Shown: piece after piece, positions 8,705 through 17,834 of the stretch
How positions within the stretch are numbered: position 1 is the stretch's first letter
Layout: every line of letters starts with the position of its first letter
Source of the DNA: Sphingobacteriales bacterium
Lineage (GTDB): Bacteria; Bacteroidota; Bacteroidia; Chitinophagales; JADJOU01
Assembly (NCBI GenBank): GCA_021297855.1
Contig: JAJTHM010000022.1
Location: forward strand, 1 to 63,473
Length of the DNA: 63,473 bases
Direction of reading: 5' to 3'
Translations under genes and position numbers: made by a program
Notes under the pieces: generated by a model
Told to the model about the DNA's origin: nothing
Seen by the model: only the letters and a program-made list of their open reading frames with translations
The model's database searches: none

Positions 8705-11700
8705 ATTTTTAGCATTACATTTAAAGACTTTATTTCACCTGATTTATCGTAAATTTTCTTGGCGTTTTCTTTGCTTAGTGTAGATCCATCTATCGTTTCT
8801 ACCTTATCATGATAGTGGATGATGATTTGATTCAAACTGTGAACTGTATAAACTACAGGTGTTTGACAAATAGAAAAAGCGAGCGAGTTTTTAGGAATGA
8901 CCATTTCTTGTTTATTGCCACTTATTGAAACAAAATCTACCGTTTTTGACTTAGTGAAAAATTCCTTTTTGGAAAGAAATGATGGACTAAATTCGATATT
9001 TCCATTCATGTATTTTACCCCCAATTCCTTGAATCGAGTAATAATGTCTTCTTTGACTTGTCCCGTCATACCTGGCTGCTGTGCACCTCTATGAGAAGGG
9101 GTATGTGAATAAGGATCAGTAGGGAAGGCTCCATATTCCAGGGGCGTTTTATATATTCCTAAGCCTATACCTGTTTGTTCAAAATGGTGAGTAAGTTTAT
9201 TTTTTAAATCTAGGTCACTAGGAGAATCAAAATTTTCAATTGTTTCTGCAATCGCTAAATAGAGTTTGGATACCATGTGCCAATAAATAGATCCCAACCC
9301 TTCATAGCCGAAAAATGTACCAGATCTTCCAGTAAATGATTTGTGATTAAAAACTTCTTCGTACAAATTAAGGATAGCCTGGGTATCTTTCTTGACTTGA
9401 TTCTTGTACTTTGATTCTCGCCCTAATTTTTTTAAAGCTTCTAGCAGTTTATCCGCATTATTGAAGCTCGAATGGAAATGAAAATTCCCTTGAATATCTT
9501 TATTTAATATGACTTCATTGCCTTCTTTCTCTAAGATTTTTATAAGTGGGATATTCGATACTTGCTTTTCAGAAAGATTGTTTTTTTCTAGAAACTTTGG
9601 TAGATCTTTATTTGGATACAGTATATAGCTTTGGGCATCGCTGCGATACAAAGAACTAGCTCTCAGTGCATCTAACAATTGATTACTTTGGATGCTAGAT
9701 AAATAACCTGAACTCAAAACGGCAACTTGACCTTCTAGCATTTCACTTAGATGGGATACTTCGATTCCATCTTCAGTATAAGTCATGAGATTATAAGCAT
9801 GATAGAGGTGATCTTCTCGTTTATTAGCTGCTATGCTGTGTTCGATAAACTCAAGACATACTTGAATATAATTTTTCAATCCTTGGACAGAATGGGTGCG
9901 CTTTTTACCCCAGAAACCATAGGTATATAAGTGCATACGATAATCCGAGGCTACAGTTCCTAGCAAATCGAGAATCATTTTTCGATCTTGATCGTTGATG
10001 TCACCTTGCAGCATTTCCCTATGCTTTAGAAGTCCTTCTCTGATACCGTGATAAAAATCTACTAATTCGTTGGATATTTTGATGGACTCTAAATCTGTTT
10101 TATCTAATATACTTTCGAAAAATTTGAAAAAGCGTCTCAGGTAGTAGAGAGTCACCATGGATAAACCATTTCCTACTAAGGCATTATTGGCATCGTTCCA
10201 TTCTGGTCGCTGTGTATTCATCCAAATGCCACCTCCTGGTACAAAATTGGATATTTTGGAAAGTGAAGTAGCTAGTAATTTTTCAATTAAATTGACGCGA
10301 TATATGTCATCACTATTGTCTTTTACTAGTGCACCATCTGCACCTATTTTTTCGCATCTTTTCGTTATTTTGGCTTCCCATTCATAGTCGTATTCTATAG
10401 TCACACGTGCATTTTTTACCAAGTCTTTGTAAGGTTTAATTCTGTATGGCACAGCTGCGTAAACAAAAAAATCTTTATCTAGATAGTACTCGAGTTTCCC
10501 AGGTACTACTTTCTCCATAAACTCCAGAAATTTGAGTAGATAGATAATTTGATGATCCCCCCAGTAGCCTATATTCGACCATGGATTATGCGTTTCGATT
10601 TTTTCCCAATCAAATCCATCTTTGGTCACTCTATAAGGGTTGTATCCATCAAAAGTAGTGGCATTGAGAAATTTAAAAATCATTCCTTCAATAAACATAG
10701 GATAGGAATAGGCTAACGCCTCCCAATTTTGAAAAATATCTCGCCAATTCCCCTCATAGTCTAAAATTTTAGAGCCATCTTCATTTTTAGTATTGATTGA
10801 AAATTTATTCCAAGGACGGCTAGGGTCTCCATGTCTTCTGCTAAATTTAAGCGGAAGATATTCGATACTCAATCTTATGAAATCTGCATCGGAGTGTTTC
10901 ACGATTTGATCTAGCAATGCAGTGTATTGGAACTCACTAGGCAAATCGTGGATATAGTCTAAGTTTTTACTAAAGACTGTGGAATTCGCTTTTTCCAAGT
11001 AGGCTATAAAGTCAGTTTTTTCTATAACATAGTTTTGATCAAATGTACCACCACGCATCACATTGAAAAGTACATTGGAGAAATGTCGATTATTTTTTCT
11101 ATCGTCGGCCGTAAACTGCAGTCCATCTGATGCTGCAATGAGTTTAATTAGGTTTTCCGTGCCGAATCGTATATCTTCTTTTAGGAGCTCTTCTAGCTTA
11201 GAATTGTTTTTTATACTATCTTTCAATGTTACTACTTGCGAGTGATTTTTATTGACATCTGCGACTATATGCCATTGCTTCAGTTCTTTTTTTTCTAGGT
11301 CTATCTTTTTTACAATAAAATAAGCTCCCCGTTCTCCTTTGACATCCCATTCTGGATCTGCTATTCCATGGTATCGAAACCAATTGAGCTGTCTAGATGA
11401 AACCAAATGAGAAGCGCCTTCGAGCCCTATAGACCAGGCTATATTGCAATTGAGTGATTCACTCGGCTCTGCCTTATCTACTATCACCGCGCTGAGTGCA
11501 AATATTCCTAATCCAGATTTTTCGTGTAGTTCATTTCTTTTATATGCATCGACGAGATTGCTGGTACTTGTTTGCAAATCACTCGGCACACCGCTGGGCA
11601 TGATATTTTGAATACCATCTAATACAGTTAGAGTGTATTTTTTATCTGAAAAATTCAGTAATTCTGTAGTTTTTACGAATCCAAATCGATCACTCGAAGC

Positions 11701-12090
11701 CCACTTATATCGGAAAACTATATTTAAGTCAAATAATATTTCTTCAAAAATGATACTATTCCCATAAATACTTTTATACAAATTTCTTTGAAAATTATAT
11801 TTTTCATTGAATCTGTGCGAAAACGGTTCCCATACGAAATCTGATTTTGTACCATGCACACGTAGGATTGTTTTGCTCCCCGTATTGTCCCATGAATGAA
11901 TTATTTTATCATCTGTATAGTATGGAAATAGAGCATGTTCGGCGTTTTTTCTACCAGCACTTATGCCTCCATTACTCGCTATGAATAACCAATGATTCGA
12001 ATCACTTACTATACTCATAAAAAATGGTCGCATTTGATTACAGTTTTCTATTTTGTAATACTTCTCGCCATTAATTTCCTCAATATTCAT
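8701..12090 (-). CDS. GH149/GH94-like beta-1,3-glucan phosphorylase, cytoplasmic
   Basis: A 1129-residue protein without signal peptide that resembles the large inverting glucoside phosphorylases. Size and architecture fit GH149 beta-1,3-oligoglucan phosphorylase, known from Euglena and bacteria, better than the shorter GH94 enzymes. An N-terminal beta-sandwich region is followed by an alpha/alpha barrel. The motif RPEWNDANNALVGNG has Asp633 where the GH94-type general acid is expected. A C-terminal GMTGQVKEDI motif may help bind phosphate. The predicted reaction releases alpha-glucose 1-phosphate from beta-1,3-glucan oligosaccharides, saving ATP. The neighbours are all beta-1,3-glucan enzymes, supporting the substrate. 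Family assignment is from recognition, not a search; GH94 or an uncharacterised relative remains possible. Confidence 0.78.
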   Translation of the reverse strand: MNIEEINGEKYYKIENCNQMRPFFMSIVSDSNHWLFIASNGGISAGRKNAEHALFPYYTDDKIIHSWDNTGSKTILRVHGTKSDFVWEPFSHRFNEKYNFQRNLYKSIYGNSIIFEEILFDLNIVFRYKWASSDRFGFVKTTELLNFSDKKYTLTVLDGIQNIMPSGVPSDLQTSTSNLVDAYKRNELHEKSGLGIFALSAVIVDKAEPSESLNCNIAWSIGLEGASHLVSSRQLNWFRYHGIADPEWDVKGERGAYFIVKKIDLEKKELKQWHIVADVNKNHSQVVTLKDSIKNNSKLEELLKEDIRFGTENLIKLIAASDGLQFTADDRKNNRHFSNVLFNVMRGGTFDQNYVIEKTDFIAYLEKANSTVFSKNLDYIHDLPSEFQYTALLDQIVKHSDADFIRLSIEYLPLKFSRRHGDPSRPWNKFSINTKNEDGSKILDYEGNWRDIFQNWEALAYSYPMFIEGMIFKFLNATTFDGYNPYRVTKDGFDWEKIETHNPWSNIGYWGDHQIIYLLKFLEFMEKVVPGKLEYYLDKDFFVYAAVPYRIKPYKDLVKNARVTIEYDYEWEAKITKRCEKIGADGALVKDNSDDIYRVNLIEKLLATSLSKISNFVPGGGIWMNTQRPEWNDANNALVGNGLSMVTLYYLRRFFKFFESILDKTDLESIKISNELVDFYHGIREGLLKHREMLQGDINDQDRKMILDLLGTVASDYRMHLYTYGFWGKKRTHSVQGLKNYIQVCLEFIEHSIAANKREDHLYHAYNLMTYTEDGIEVSHLSEMLEGQVAVLSSGYLSSIQSNQLLDALRASSLYRSDAQSYILYPNKDLPKFLEKNNLSEKQVSNIPLIKILEKEGNEVILNKDIQGNFHFHSSFNNADKLLEALKKLGRESKYKNQVKKDTQAILNLYEEVFNHKSFTGRSGTFFGYEGLGSIYWHMVSKLYLAIAETIENFDSPSDLDLKNKLTHHFEQTGIGLGIYKTPLEYGAFPTDPYSHTPSHRGAQQPGMTGQVKEDIITRFKELGVKYMNGNIEFSPSFLSKKEFFTKSKTVDFVSISGNKQEMVIPKNSLAFSICQTPVVYTVHSLNQIIIHYHDKVETIDGSTLSKENAKKIYDKSGEIKSLNVMLKI

Positions 12091-12131
12091 TGCGCAGTTC
12101 TGTAGTGATTTGGGTAAGAAAATAGTATAAT

Positions 12132-12971
12132 TTATTTATAAACTCTGACATAGTCCACCTGCATGGTCTGAGGAAAGGCAGTATTGACATTCGGGAAACC
12201 CACGAAATTGCCTCCTACAGCCACATTAAGTATGATAAAAAACGGCTGATCAAATACCCATTTACCTGACACATCTGTTTTATTAATTCTATTATACAGA
12301 TAACCATCTACAAAGTAATCTATTCTATCCTCATACCATTCTACGGCATAGATATGAAAATCATTATCAAATCTATCGTTCATAAGTGAATATGTACCAG
12401 ATTTAGAGTTACCACCAGAGTAGCCTGGTCCGTGCAGGGAACCAAAGACCGTATTCGGTTGATTACCTTTTTGCTCCATGATATCTATCTCACCACAGTT
12501 TGGCCATTGCACGGTGTCTATATTGTTACCTAGCAGCCAAAAAGCAGGCCATATACCTGGACCAGATGGTGTTTTTATGCGTGCTTCAATTTTACCATAT
12601 TTCTGAGAGAATTTTCCTTTCGTCATTATTCTTCCAGATATGAATTCTCTATTATTTAGATTTTCTTTTTTGGCGACTATTCTCAGATTTCCTTTACCAT
12701 CTGTGGATACCACATCTAGTCTATCGGTATAATATTGTAATTCTTGATTGCCCCAGCCATCATTATTAGGACCTACTCCTATGTTGAAAGACCATTTTGA
12801 TACATCTGGACTAGCTACTAGATTATCATTAAATTCATCGCTCCAGGCAATTGTCCATTCGCGTTTAGGAAGCTTTTGGCCTTCGCCATCTTTACTGCAT
12901 GTTATAAAAGTACATCCTATACTTAATAAAATAATATAAGTAAGGATATTATAGGATTTAAAATTTATCAT
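12132..12971 (-). CDS. GH16 beta-glucanase lipoprotein
   Basis: A compact 279-residue GH16 laminarinase-type enzyme with a lipoprotein-like signal. Cys20 or Cys25 could be the lipidated residue. The catalytic signature is GEIDIMEQKG (nucleophile Glu161, Asp163, acid/base Glu166). The aromatic-rich PGIWPAFWLLG stretch and the C-terminal MQVDYVRVYK strand are typical of GH16. Unlike the GH16 at 4224-5933, it has no accessory or T9SS domain. Anchoring in the outer membrane would let it shorten glucan next to the putative enzyme-barrel protein. It lies 30 bp after the binding lipoprotein gene and 41 bp before the phosphorylase gene. Confidence 0.92.
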   Translation of the reverse strand: MINFKSYNILTYIILLSIGCTFITCSKDGEGQKLPKREWTIAWSDEFNDNLVASPDVSKWSFNIGVGPNNDGWGNQELQYYTDRLDVVSTDGKGNLRIVAKKENLNNREFISGRIMTKGKFSQKYGKIEARIKTPSGPGIWPAFWLLGNNIDTVQWPNCGEIDIMEQKGNQPNTVFGSLHGPGYSGGNSKSGTYSLMNDRFDNDFHIYAVEWYEDRIDYFVDGYLYNRINKTDVSGKWVFDQPFFIILNVAVGGNFVGFPNVNTAFPQTMQVDYVRVYK

Positions 12972-13001
12972 GATACAATTATTTTATAATTATGAACACT
13001 A

Positions 13002-14399
13002 TTAATTATGAAAGAAAATATTATCTAAATAGAAGTTTTTGAAATTACCCAAATCGCTATCTGAGAGAATAATCAATCCTAGTTTAGATTTTTTAGGCAT
13101 ATCGAGCGGAATCTTTAATGTCTTCCAGCCACCTGCTGCTAAGGAAGAATTGGTAAATGTGACCACTTTGTCCGTATCATCACCCCCTCCATCAGTGCCA
13201 TTAGAGCCAAAGTCACGAACGGTGATTTTGAATTGTATTCCAGGATTGAGACTCGCGTCAGGAACGAAGATATCCATACTGAGGGTGCTGTAATTCGTAG
13301 CATCAAATACTGGATTAGCAAAACTGATGCCCACAAAATTAAAATCAGTATAATTGAGTATATTGTCAGTGCCTATTTTGAAATCTGCGGAGCGCGTTTT
13401 TTGGAAAGGTTCCCAATATCCATTGAAGAAATCTATAGGACGGTTCGCATAGTTATCACTAAACAAGGAAACAACACTGCTACTTGGGTATGTAGGTGTA
13501 GGTGCGTTTATAAAACCAGATACATTGACGACCATAGAACCATTGGCTTTCTGACCAGCAAGACTTGCAGAAATCACAGAGTAGCCTAAATTCAATGCAT
13601 TGACTTTGCCTGAATTACTGACACTAGCTACCGTAGGATTCGTAGATTCAAAAGTGAAATAGGAGGCTGGTGTAGGCATTTTGAGATTGGTGCCATCTGG
13701 GAGGCTAAAATTGGTAAATAAACCAGTAATGGGCGTCTCTACACCCTTAGCAGAATTATTGGAGGTATTGGCACCATTCATAATCATGGATTCCCTTCTT
13801 AAAATAGTACCTAGTTTCTCAAATTTGACTTCATCTATCCAAAAAGAATAGCCTGCGCTATCTTCATGACCCTCGGCAAAATAAAACATGCCTCTTTCAT
13901 TTGTCAATTTGGATGGGTCTGGTATAGGAATGTAATATTTCTGCCAAAAAGTGGTTACAGGGACGTTGTAAATAGCTGTAGCATACGTATTGGCTCCTAA
14001 ATCATTTCCAAAACCCACTTCATTTATTTTGGCACTTTTTGTTGCCTTTGCCCAGAAAGTTAATACATTATAACCACTTAGATCTCTTCCTGATGCTAGG
14101 AAATAAGCCCCACCAGCATAGCTTCCTCGTGGGTCATTCACTATGGGTACATCTACTCGCATGGAAGCCGTGGATTGGTTATAAGTGACCTCTTTGTCTG
14201 CCTGAAATGCTGTAACTACAGAGCCTCCAAAAGCGGCATAATTCATACCTGGGGTGAAGCCGTCTAGAAATACATCGCCATTTTTTGGTCTTATTAATCC
14301 CGATAGGTCATCACTATATTTTTCACATCCTGTGTAGAATATAGAAATACAAGAAACCATTGCAAATAATAGGTATCTACTGAAATTAAATGTGCTCAT
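13002..14399 (-). CDS. Surface glycan-binding lipoprotein with Ig-like (Big2) domain
   Basis: A 465-residue lipoprotein (lipobox YTGC, Cys25) without catalytic motifs. Residues about 35-195 form a beta-rich carbohydrate-binding-like domain (FWAKATKS, FWIDEVKFEKLG). Residues about 215-295 are a bacterial Ig-like fold (FESTNPTVASVSNSGKV). Residues about 305-465 form a second binding-like domain (SLFSDNYANRPIDFF to NFYLDNIFFHN) that resembles the N-terminal domain of the partial gene at the left edge. The three-domain string on a lipid anchor is the usual layout of surface glycan-binding proteins in Bacteroidota glycan loci. It is the second gene of the operon, 21 bp after the enzyme-barrel gene. 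Glucan binding is inferred from context. Confidence 0.8.
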   Translation of the reverse strand: MSTFNFSRYLLFAMVSCISIFYTGCEKYSDDLSGLIRPKNGDVFLDGFTPGMNYAAFGGSVVTAFQADKEVTYNQSTASMRVDVPIVNDPRGSYAGGAYFLASGRDLSGYNVLTFWAKATKSAKINEVGFGNDLGANTYATAIYNVPVTTFWQKYYIPIPDPSKLTNERGMFYFAEGHEDSAGYSFWIDEVKFEKLGTILRRESMIMNGANTSNNSAKGVETPITGLFTNFSLPDGTNLKMPTPASYFTFESTNPTVASVSNSGKVNALNLGYSVISASLAGQKANGSMVVNVSGFINAPTPTYPSSSVVSLFSDNYANRPIDFFNGYWEPFQKTRSADFKIGTDNILNYTDFNFVGISFANPVFDATNYSTLSMDIFVPDASLNPGIQFKITVRDFGSNGTDGGGDDTDKVVTFTNSSLAAGGWKTLKIPLDMPKKSKLGLIILSDSDLGNFKNFYLDNIFFHN

Positions 14400-14420
14400 A
14401 TAATTCGTTTTATTTTTTTA

Positions 14421-17400
14421 TTATTGACCAATATTGATATGAAGATATGTTCTGATTTCCCACTCGTTTCCGTTTGGAAACCCGATTGCGTTTGGATTCG
14501 GAACCCATGCACCTGCGGCGTTAAGCGTTTGAGTTGGGTTGTATCGAGGAGAATATTTATCCAATGTACGATACGTCGCTCTGATGCCTATTTTCGTCGA
14601 AGGTAATAAGAACCAATCAGGTTTGCCTATTTCTGTGGATAAATCCAGCATTTGCTGCATAGGGTAAGTTAGGTTGAAGTCTCGATGGTAGTCAAACGGC
14701 CCCCAATCATTTACTTTCACAGCATACATTAATTTTACTCTTTTGTATATAGCTCTTAGATCCATACCATACCGTTCTATCCTTCGGGCATCGCTACCGT
14801 TTGCTTGAGCAGTACCGCCGTATAAATTAGCGACTATTCCAAAATTTGAATTGAGCTTGGAAACTATTCTCGAATGAACTTCCCATAAATCACTGGCTGG
14901 TGCTGAACTGGCAAAAGCAAAAGTGGATCTGCCATCACCTAAAATACCAATGGCTGCATCTTGAAGAGTCGGTAAATGTCTATAAACAAATCCAGCATTG
15001 AACGCAAATTTAGCGTCTTCTGTGCGATCATTATCCCATTGATACATCCACGTAGCAGGCGTGGGATCGTACGTTATCAAAAGTTCTCCAGCCACTTGCT
15101 TTCTATTCGCTCTGACTACAAATGGATCATCTAATATATTTCTAGGTCTAGCAGGCGATGCGGCTAAATTGCTAATAGGTCCTTCTAGCGGTCTCTGCCA
15201 TAAGAAATTAGGAGCTATCTGAATATGACCAATTTGGTAGGTAAATCCTGTCAAGAAATTGTATTGGTTTCCGCTACCTGCATCTTTTAATCGCCATCCT
15301 GTAAAAGTTTGAGTGAGATCTGCACCACCATTGGCAACTAATCCCTGGGCAGCACCCGATGCATACCAGTTGACCAATCCTTTGGAATAGGTTATTTTAG
15401 CTTTCCCCCCCCAGTTGTCTTTTGATTGCACCGTGCTTCCAAAAACAATAGGATTTTCTTCCGTGCCACGCTGCACTTGAATAGCCCGTCCATTAAGAGG
15501 TGAGCCACCCCAGATAAGTCCAAAGTCTATACCTAAATTATTAAATTTACGACCTAGATGCAATGTGGCTCGGCGTGTTTTTGGCTGTGGGATAGCGAAT
15601 GAACTCTCGATAAGACCTCTTTGCTCTATATCTTCATGAAACATTCCCGTGATATCAAAGCCTTTTATATTTTTTCTATATTTTAATAGAATGGCAGGGT
15701 TGGCTCCCCACCATAATTCTGGGCCAAAGGCTACTTTGAGTCCTGATAATGCTTTTTTACCTTCAAATTCCATTCCGAAAGGAGCCGTACCATTGTAAAT
15801 ATCCATATTTGGACCATAGTTTGCCTCAGGATACAATCCAAAAAAATCTCCTTCGTACATCCAGTGATAATGACCTGTACGGTAAAAACCATCTAAATTG
15901 AACCAATCATTATTCCAATTATAAGAAGCACTATAAACCTGCACTCTGTTATTATCTTGTATGACTGTGGGACCATTCGGAGTATTAACCGTGACAGGTC
16001 TTCCTCTATTTTCATAAAAAATTTCATCTATTGGGTTTTGTGCCACATTGCCCAGTAAGTTAAATTCTACATTCGCTCGGAAATTAGAACTAGGATTAGC
16101 TTCTACTCCTACAAAATAGGATTGCATGTGGTCAAACCCAAGTTTATTGGGATAGCTTGAATTATTGGCAGGTGCTGCACTTGGAGTGGTGATTAGAGAG
16201 CCCCCAGTGCTAAACGAGGTAAACTGGGCAGAAAGACGACTTAACTTAATTTTACTCGTAGAGTTAGAGGCTAGAGCAGCTTTATCACCTCTCGCTCTCA
16301 ACAATGCGTCTGTCGTATTGAGTCCATTGAAAAATCCTTCAATACTAGCAGCCGTATTTCCCCCTGCTAAAGGATTTAATTTATGAATTTCTTTTAACAA
16401 ATAATACGAGGAACGTGGATATAACTGATAATGTCCTTCGGCGTCTGTAGCCCCTTTGCTACAAATCCCGAACCATTCTTCGTTCATATTATTAGAGCCT
16501 TTTTCATAGTCTTTCAGATAGCCCCCATTAGACCAAGAAGCATTGTTATCATGCACTGCTAGATTTTTAGTTTGTCCATATTTCCACCATCCATCTGAAA
16601 ACTGAAAGGTAAATCCGCCAAGGCTGTTTCCATTTTTACCTACCCCGTGCGCATTTTCATAAATTTCTTTCCAATTTCCCTTTAAATAATGGGCTTGCAT
16701 ATCCTGATCTTCTTGATTAGATATAGCGTTAAATGCATCAGATCCAAATTCTGTGAGTAAAACGGGTTTACCATACTCTTTTTTCACACGGTCATACATA
16801 TCGGTTAAGGATACACCTCTATAGGCATTAACTCCCAATATATCTGCATGAATGCAATGCTTTGCAATAAGATCTAGGAATAATAGGTCTCCATTGCAAA
16901 TAGCTACAGGGTGCGATTTATCTATTGATTTCATTATAAATACCGCCTCATTAAATAATTTGTACATAGACTCGGCTCTCAAGGTAGATTTTCTATCCTT
17001 GACAGGTATATTCTCCGTTTCTGCTCCTTCCCAGAATAGCCCATAATTGTTCTCATTTCCCAAGAGAAATAATAATAATCCCTTCGTATCTTTATAATCC
17101 TCAACTAATTTCTTTACTTCAGAAAGCAATATTTCTCTTGTTTTTGGGTCAGCGTATTCGGTATTCGGTGTCCATACACCATTTATTGTCAATCCATATC
17201 TGCCAAAAGAGTGATTTAGCATTGTGTATATGCCAAAGTTGTTGTGAATATATTCTATCCATTTCTTAGGTATTCCGCTATAGACTCTTATGGTATTGAC
17301 CCCCATGTTTTGAAGCAGACCCATTTCATCGTCTAGTGCCTTTTTGATAAATGGGTCTGATTGACCCCAGAAATTGTAACTATAATTCGTGCCGATAGGA

Positions 17401-17555
17401 TAATAATCCCAATTCATTCCTTTGACTATCATAGGTTTACCATTGACAGTCAATTGATCACCTGTGGCATCTCTTTGTATAACAACTTCATCAGTTTGTG
17501 ACCAAGAATTGAACGTAGAAATCGTAAAAAGAATTAATGTAAATATTTTACTCAT
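14421..17555 (-). CDS. Glycoside hydrolase fused to outer-membrane beta-barrel-like domain
   Basis: A 1044-residue first gene of the glucan operon. A signal peptide ends near SWSQ (20). Residues about 30-400 are a clan-A TIM-barrel hydrolase resembling the GH2 C-terminal/GH5/GH72 group, with VNGKPMIVKGMNWDYYP, NTIRVYS, acid/base FLLGNENN (Glu168) and nucleophile LLTEFGSD (Glu269). From about residue 430 the sequence changes to alternating aromatic beta-strands (VEANPSSNFRANVEFNLLG, NVDFGLIWGG-like repeats), continuing to the C-terminus NEWEIRTYLHINIGQ. This second half looks like an outer-membrane porin-type barrel. The protein could cut glucan at the surface and pass the product through its own pore. 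Enzyme and barrel halves are seen; the pore function and substrate are inferred. Confidence 0.78.
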   Translation of the reverse strand: MSKIFTLILFTISTFNSWSQTDEVVIQRDATGDQLTVNGKPMIVKGMNWDYYPIGTNYSYNFWGQSDPFIKKALDDEMGLLQNMGVNTIRVYSGIPKKWIEYIHNNFGIYTMLNHSFGRYGLTINGVWTPNTEYADPKTREILLSEVKKLVEDYKDTKGLLLFLLGNENNYGLFWEGAETENIPVKDRKSTLRAESMYKLFNEAVFIMKSIDKSHPVAICNGDLLFLDLIAKHCIHADILGVNAYRGVSLTDMYDRVKKEYGKPVLLTEFGSDAFNAISNQEDQDMQAHYLKGNWKEIYENAHGVGKNGNSLGGFTFQFSDGWWKYGQTKNLAVHDNNASWSNGGYLKDYEKGSNNMNEEWFGICSKGATDAEGHYQLYPRSSYYLLKEIHKLNPLAGGNTAASIEGFFNGLNTTDALLRARGDKAALASNSTSKIKLSRLSAQFTSFSTGGSLITTPSAAPANNSSYPNKLGFDHMQSYFVGVEANPSSNFRANVEFNLLGNVAQNPIDEIFYENRGRPVTVNTPNGPTVIQDNNRVQVYSASYNWNNDWFNLDGFYRTGHYHWMYEGDFFGLYPEANYGPNMDIYNGTAPFGMEFEGKKALSGLKVAFGPELWWGANPAILLKYRKNIKGFDITGMFHEDIEQRGLIESSFAIPQPKTRRATLHLGRKFNNLGIDFGLIWGGSPLNGRAIQVQRGTEENPIVFGSTVQSKDNWGGKAKITYSKGLVNWYASGAAQGLVANGGADLTQTFTGWRLKDAGSGNQYNFLTGFTYQIGHIQIAPNFLWQRPLEGPISNLAASPARPRNILDDPFVVRANRKQVAGELLITYDPTPATWMYQWDNDRTEDAKFAFNAGFVYRHLPTLQDAAIGILGDGRSTFAFASSAPASDLWEVHSRIVSKLNSNFGIVANLYGGTAQANGSDARRIERYGMDLRAIYKRVKLMYAVKVNDWGPFDYHRDFNLTYPMQQMLDLSTEIGKPDWFLLPSTKIGIRATYRTLDKYSPRYNPTQTLNAAGAWVPNPNAIGFPNGNEWEIRTYLHINIGQ

Positions 17556-17834
17556 ATCAAAATTAAATTTTCGTAAACATATTATATTTAATAGATATTT
17601 TCATATATACTTTGTCTATACAGCAATCTATACATAATTTTAAATAACTAATTATTAAATATTTATATAGGTTTTAATTTCGTTTTTTATTTAATTAATT
17701 ATTTGATTGTATAGTAAAAGTAGATATGATTTCTCTAAAACTATATTGATGAAATTTTAGAATATATATATATTTACATAATTTTGAATTAAAAGGAAGT
17801 TTTTTATTAGAATGAAGATTACATTTTTACCTCG
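17556..17834. promoter_or_regulatory. Divergent intergenic region between glucan operon and its putative regulator
   Basis: 279 bp of strongly AT-rich DNA between the two divergent start codons (17555 and 17835). On the plus strand, TAATTTTG at 17779-17786 fits the Bacteroidota -7 consensus TAnnTTTG, 48 bp before the regulator start. On the minus strand, TAATTTTG at 17565-17558 lies almost on the operon start and is less convincing. I see no clear operator palindrome. Control sites for both transcription units should be here by layout. Confidence 0.45.

Noticed and set aside
13233-13589. 118-codon plus-strand frame inside the glycan-binding lipoprotein gene
   Set aside because: Antisense shadow of a well-supported gene, with unnatural composition.
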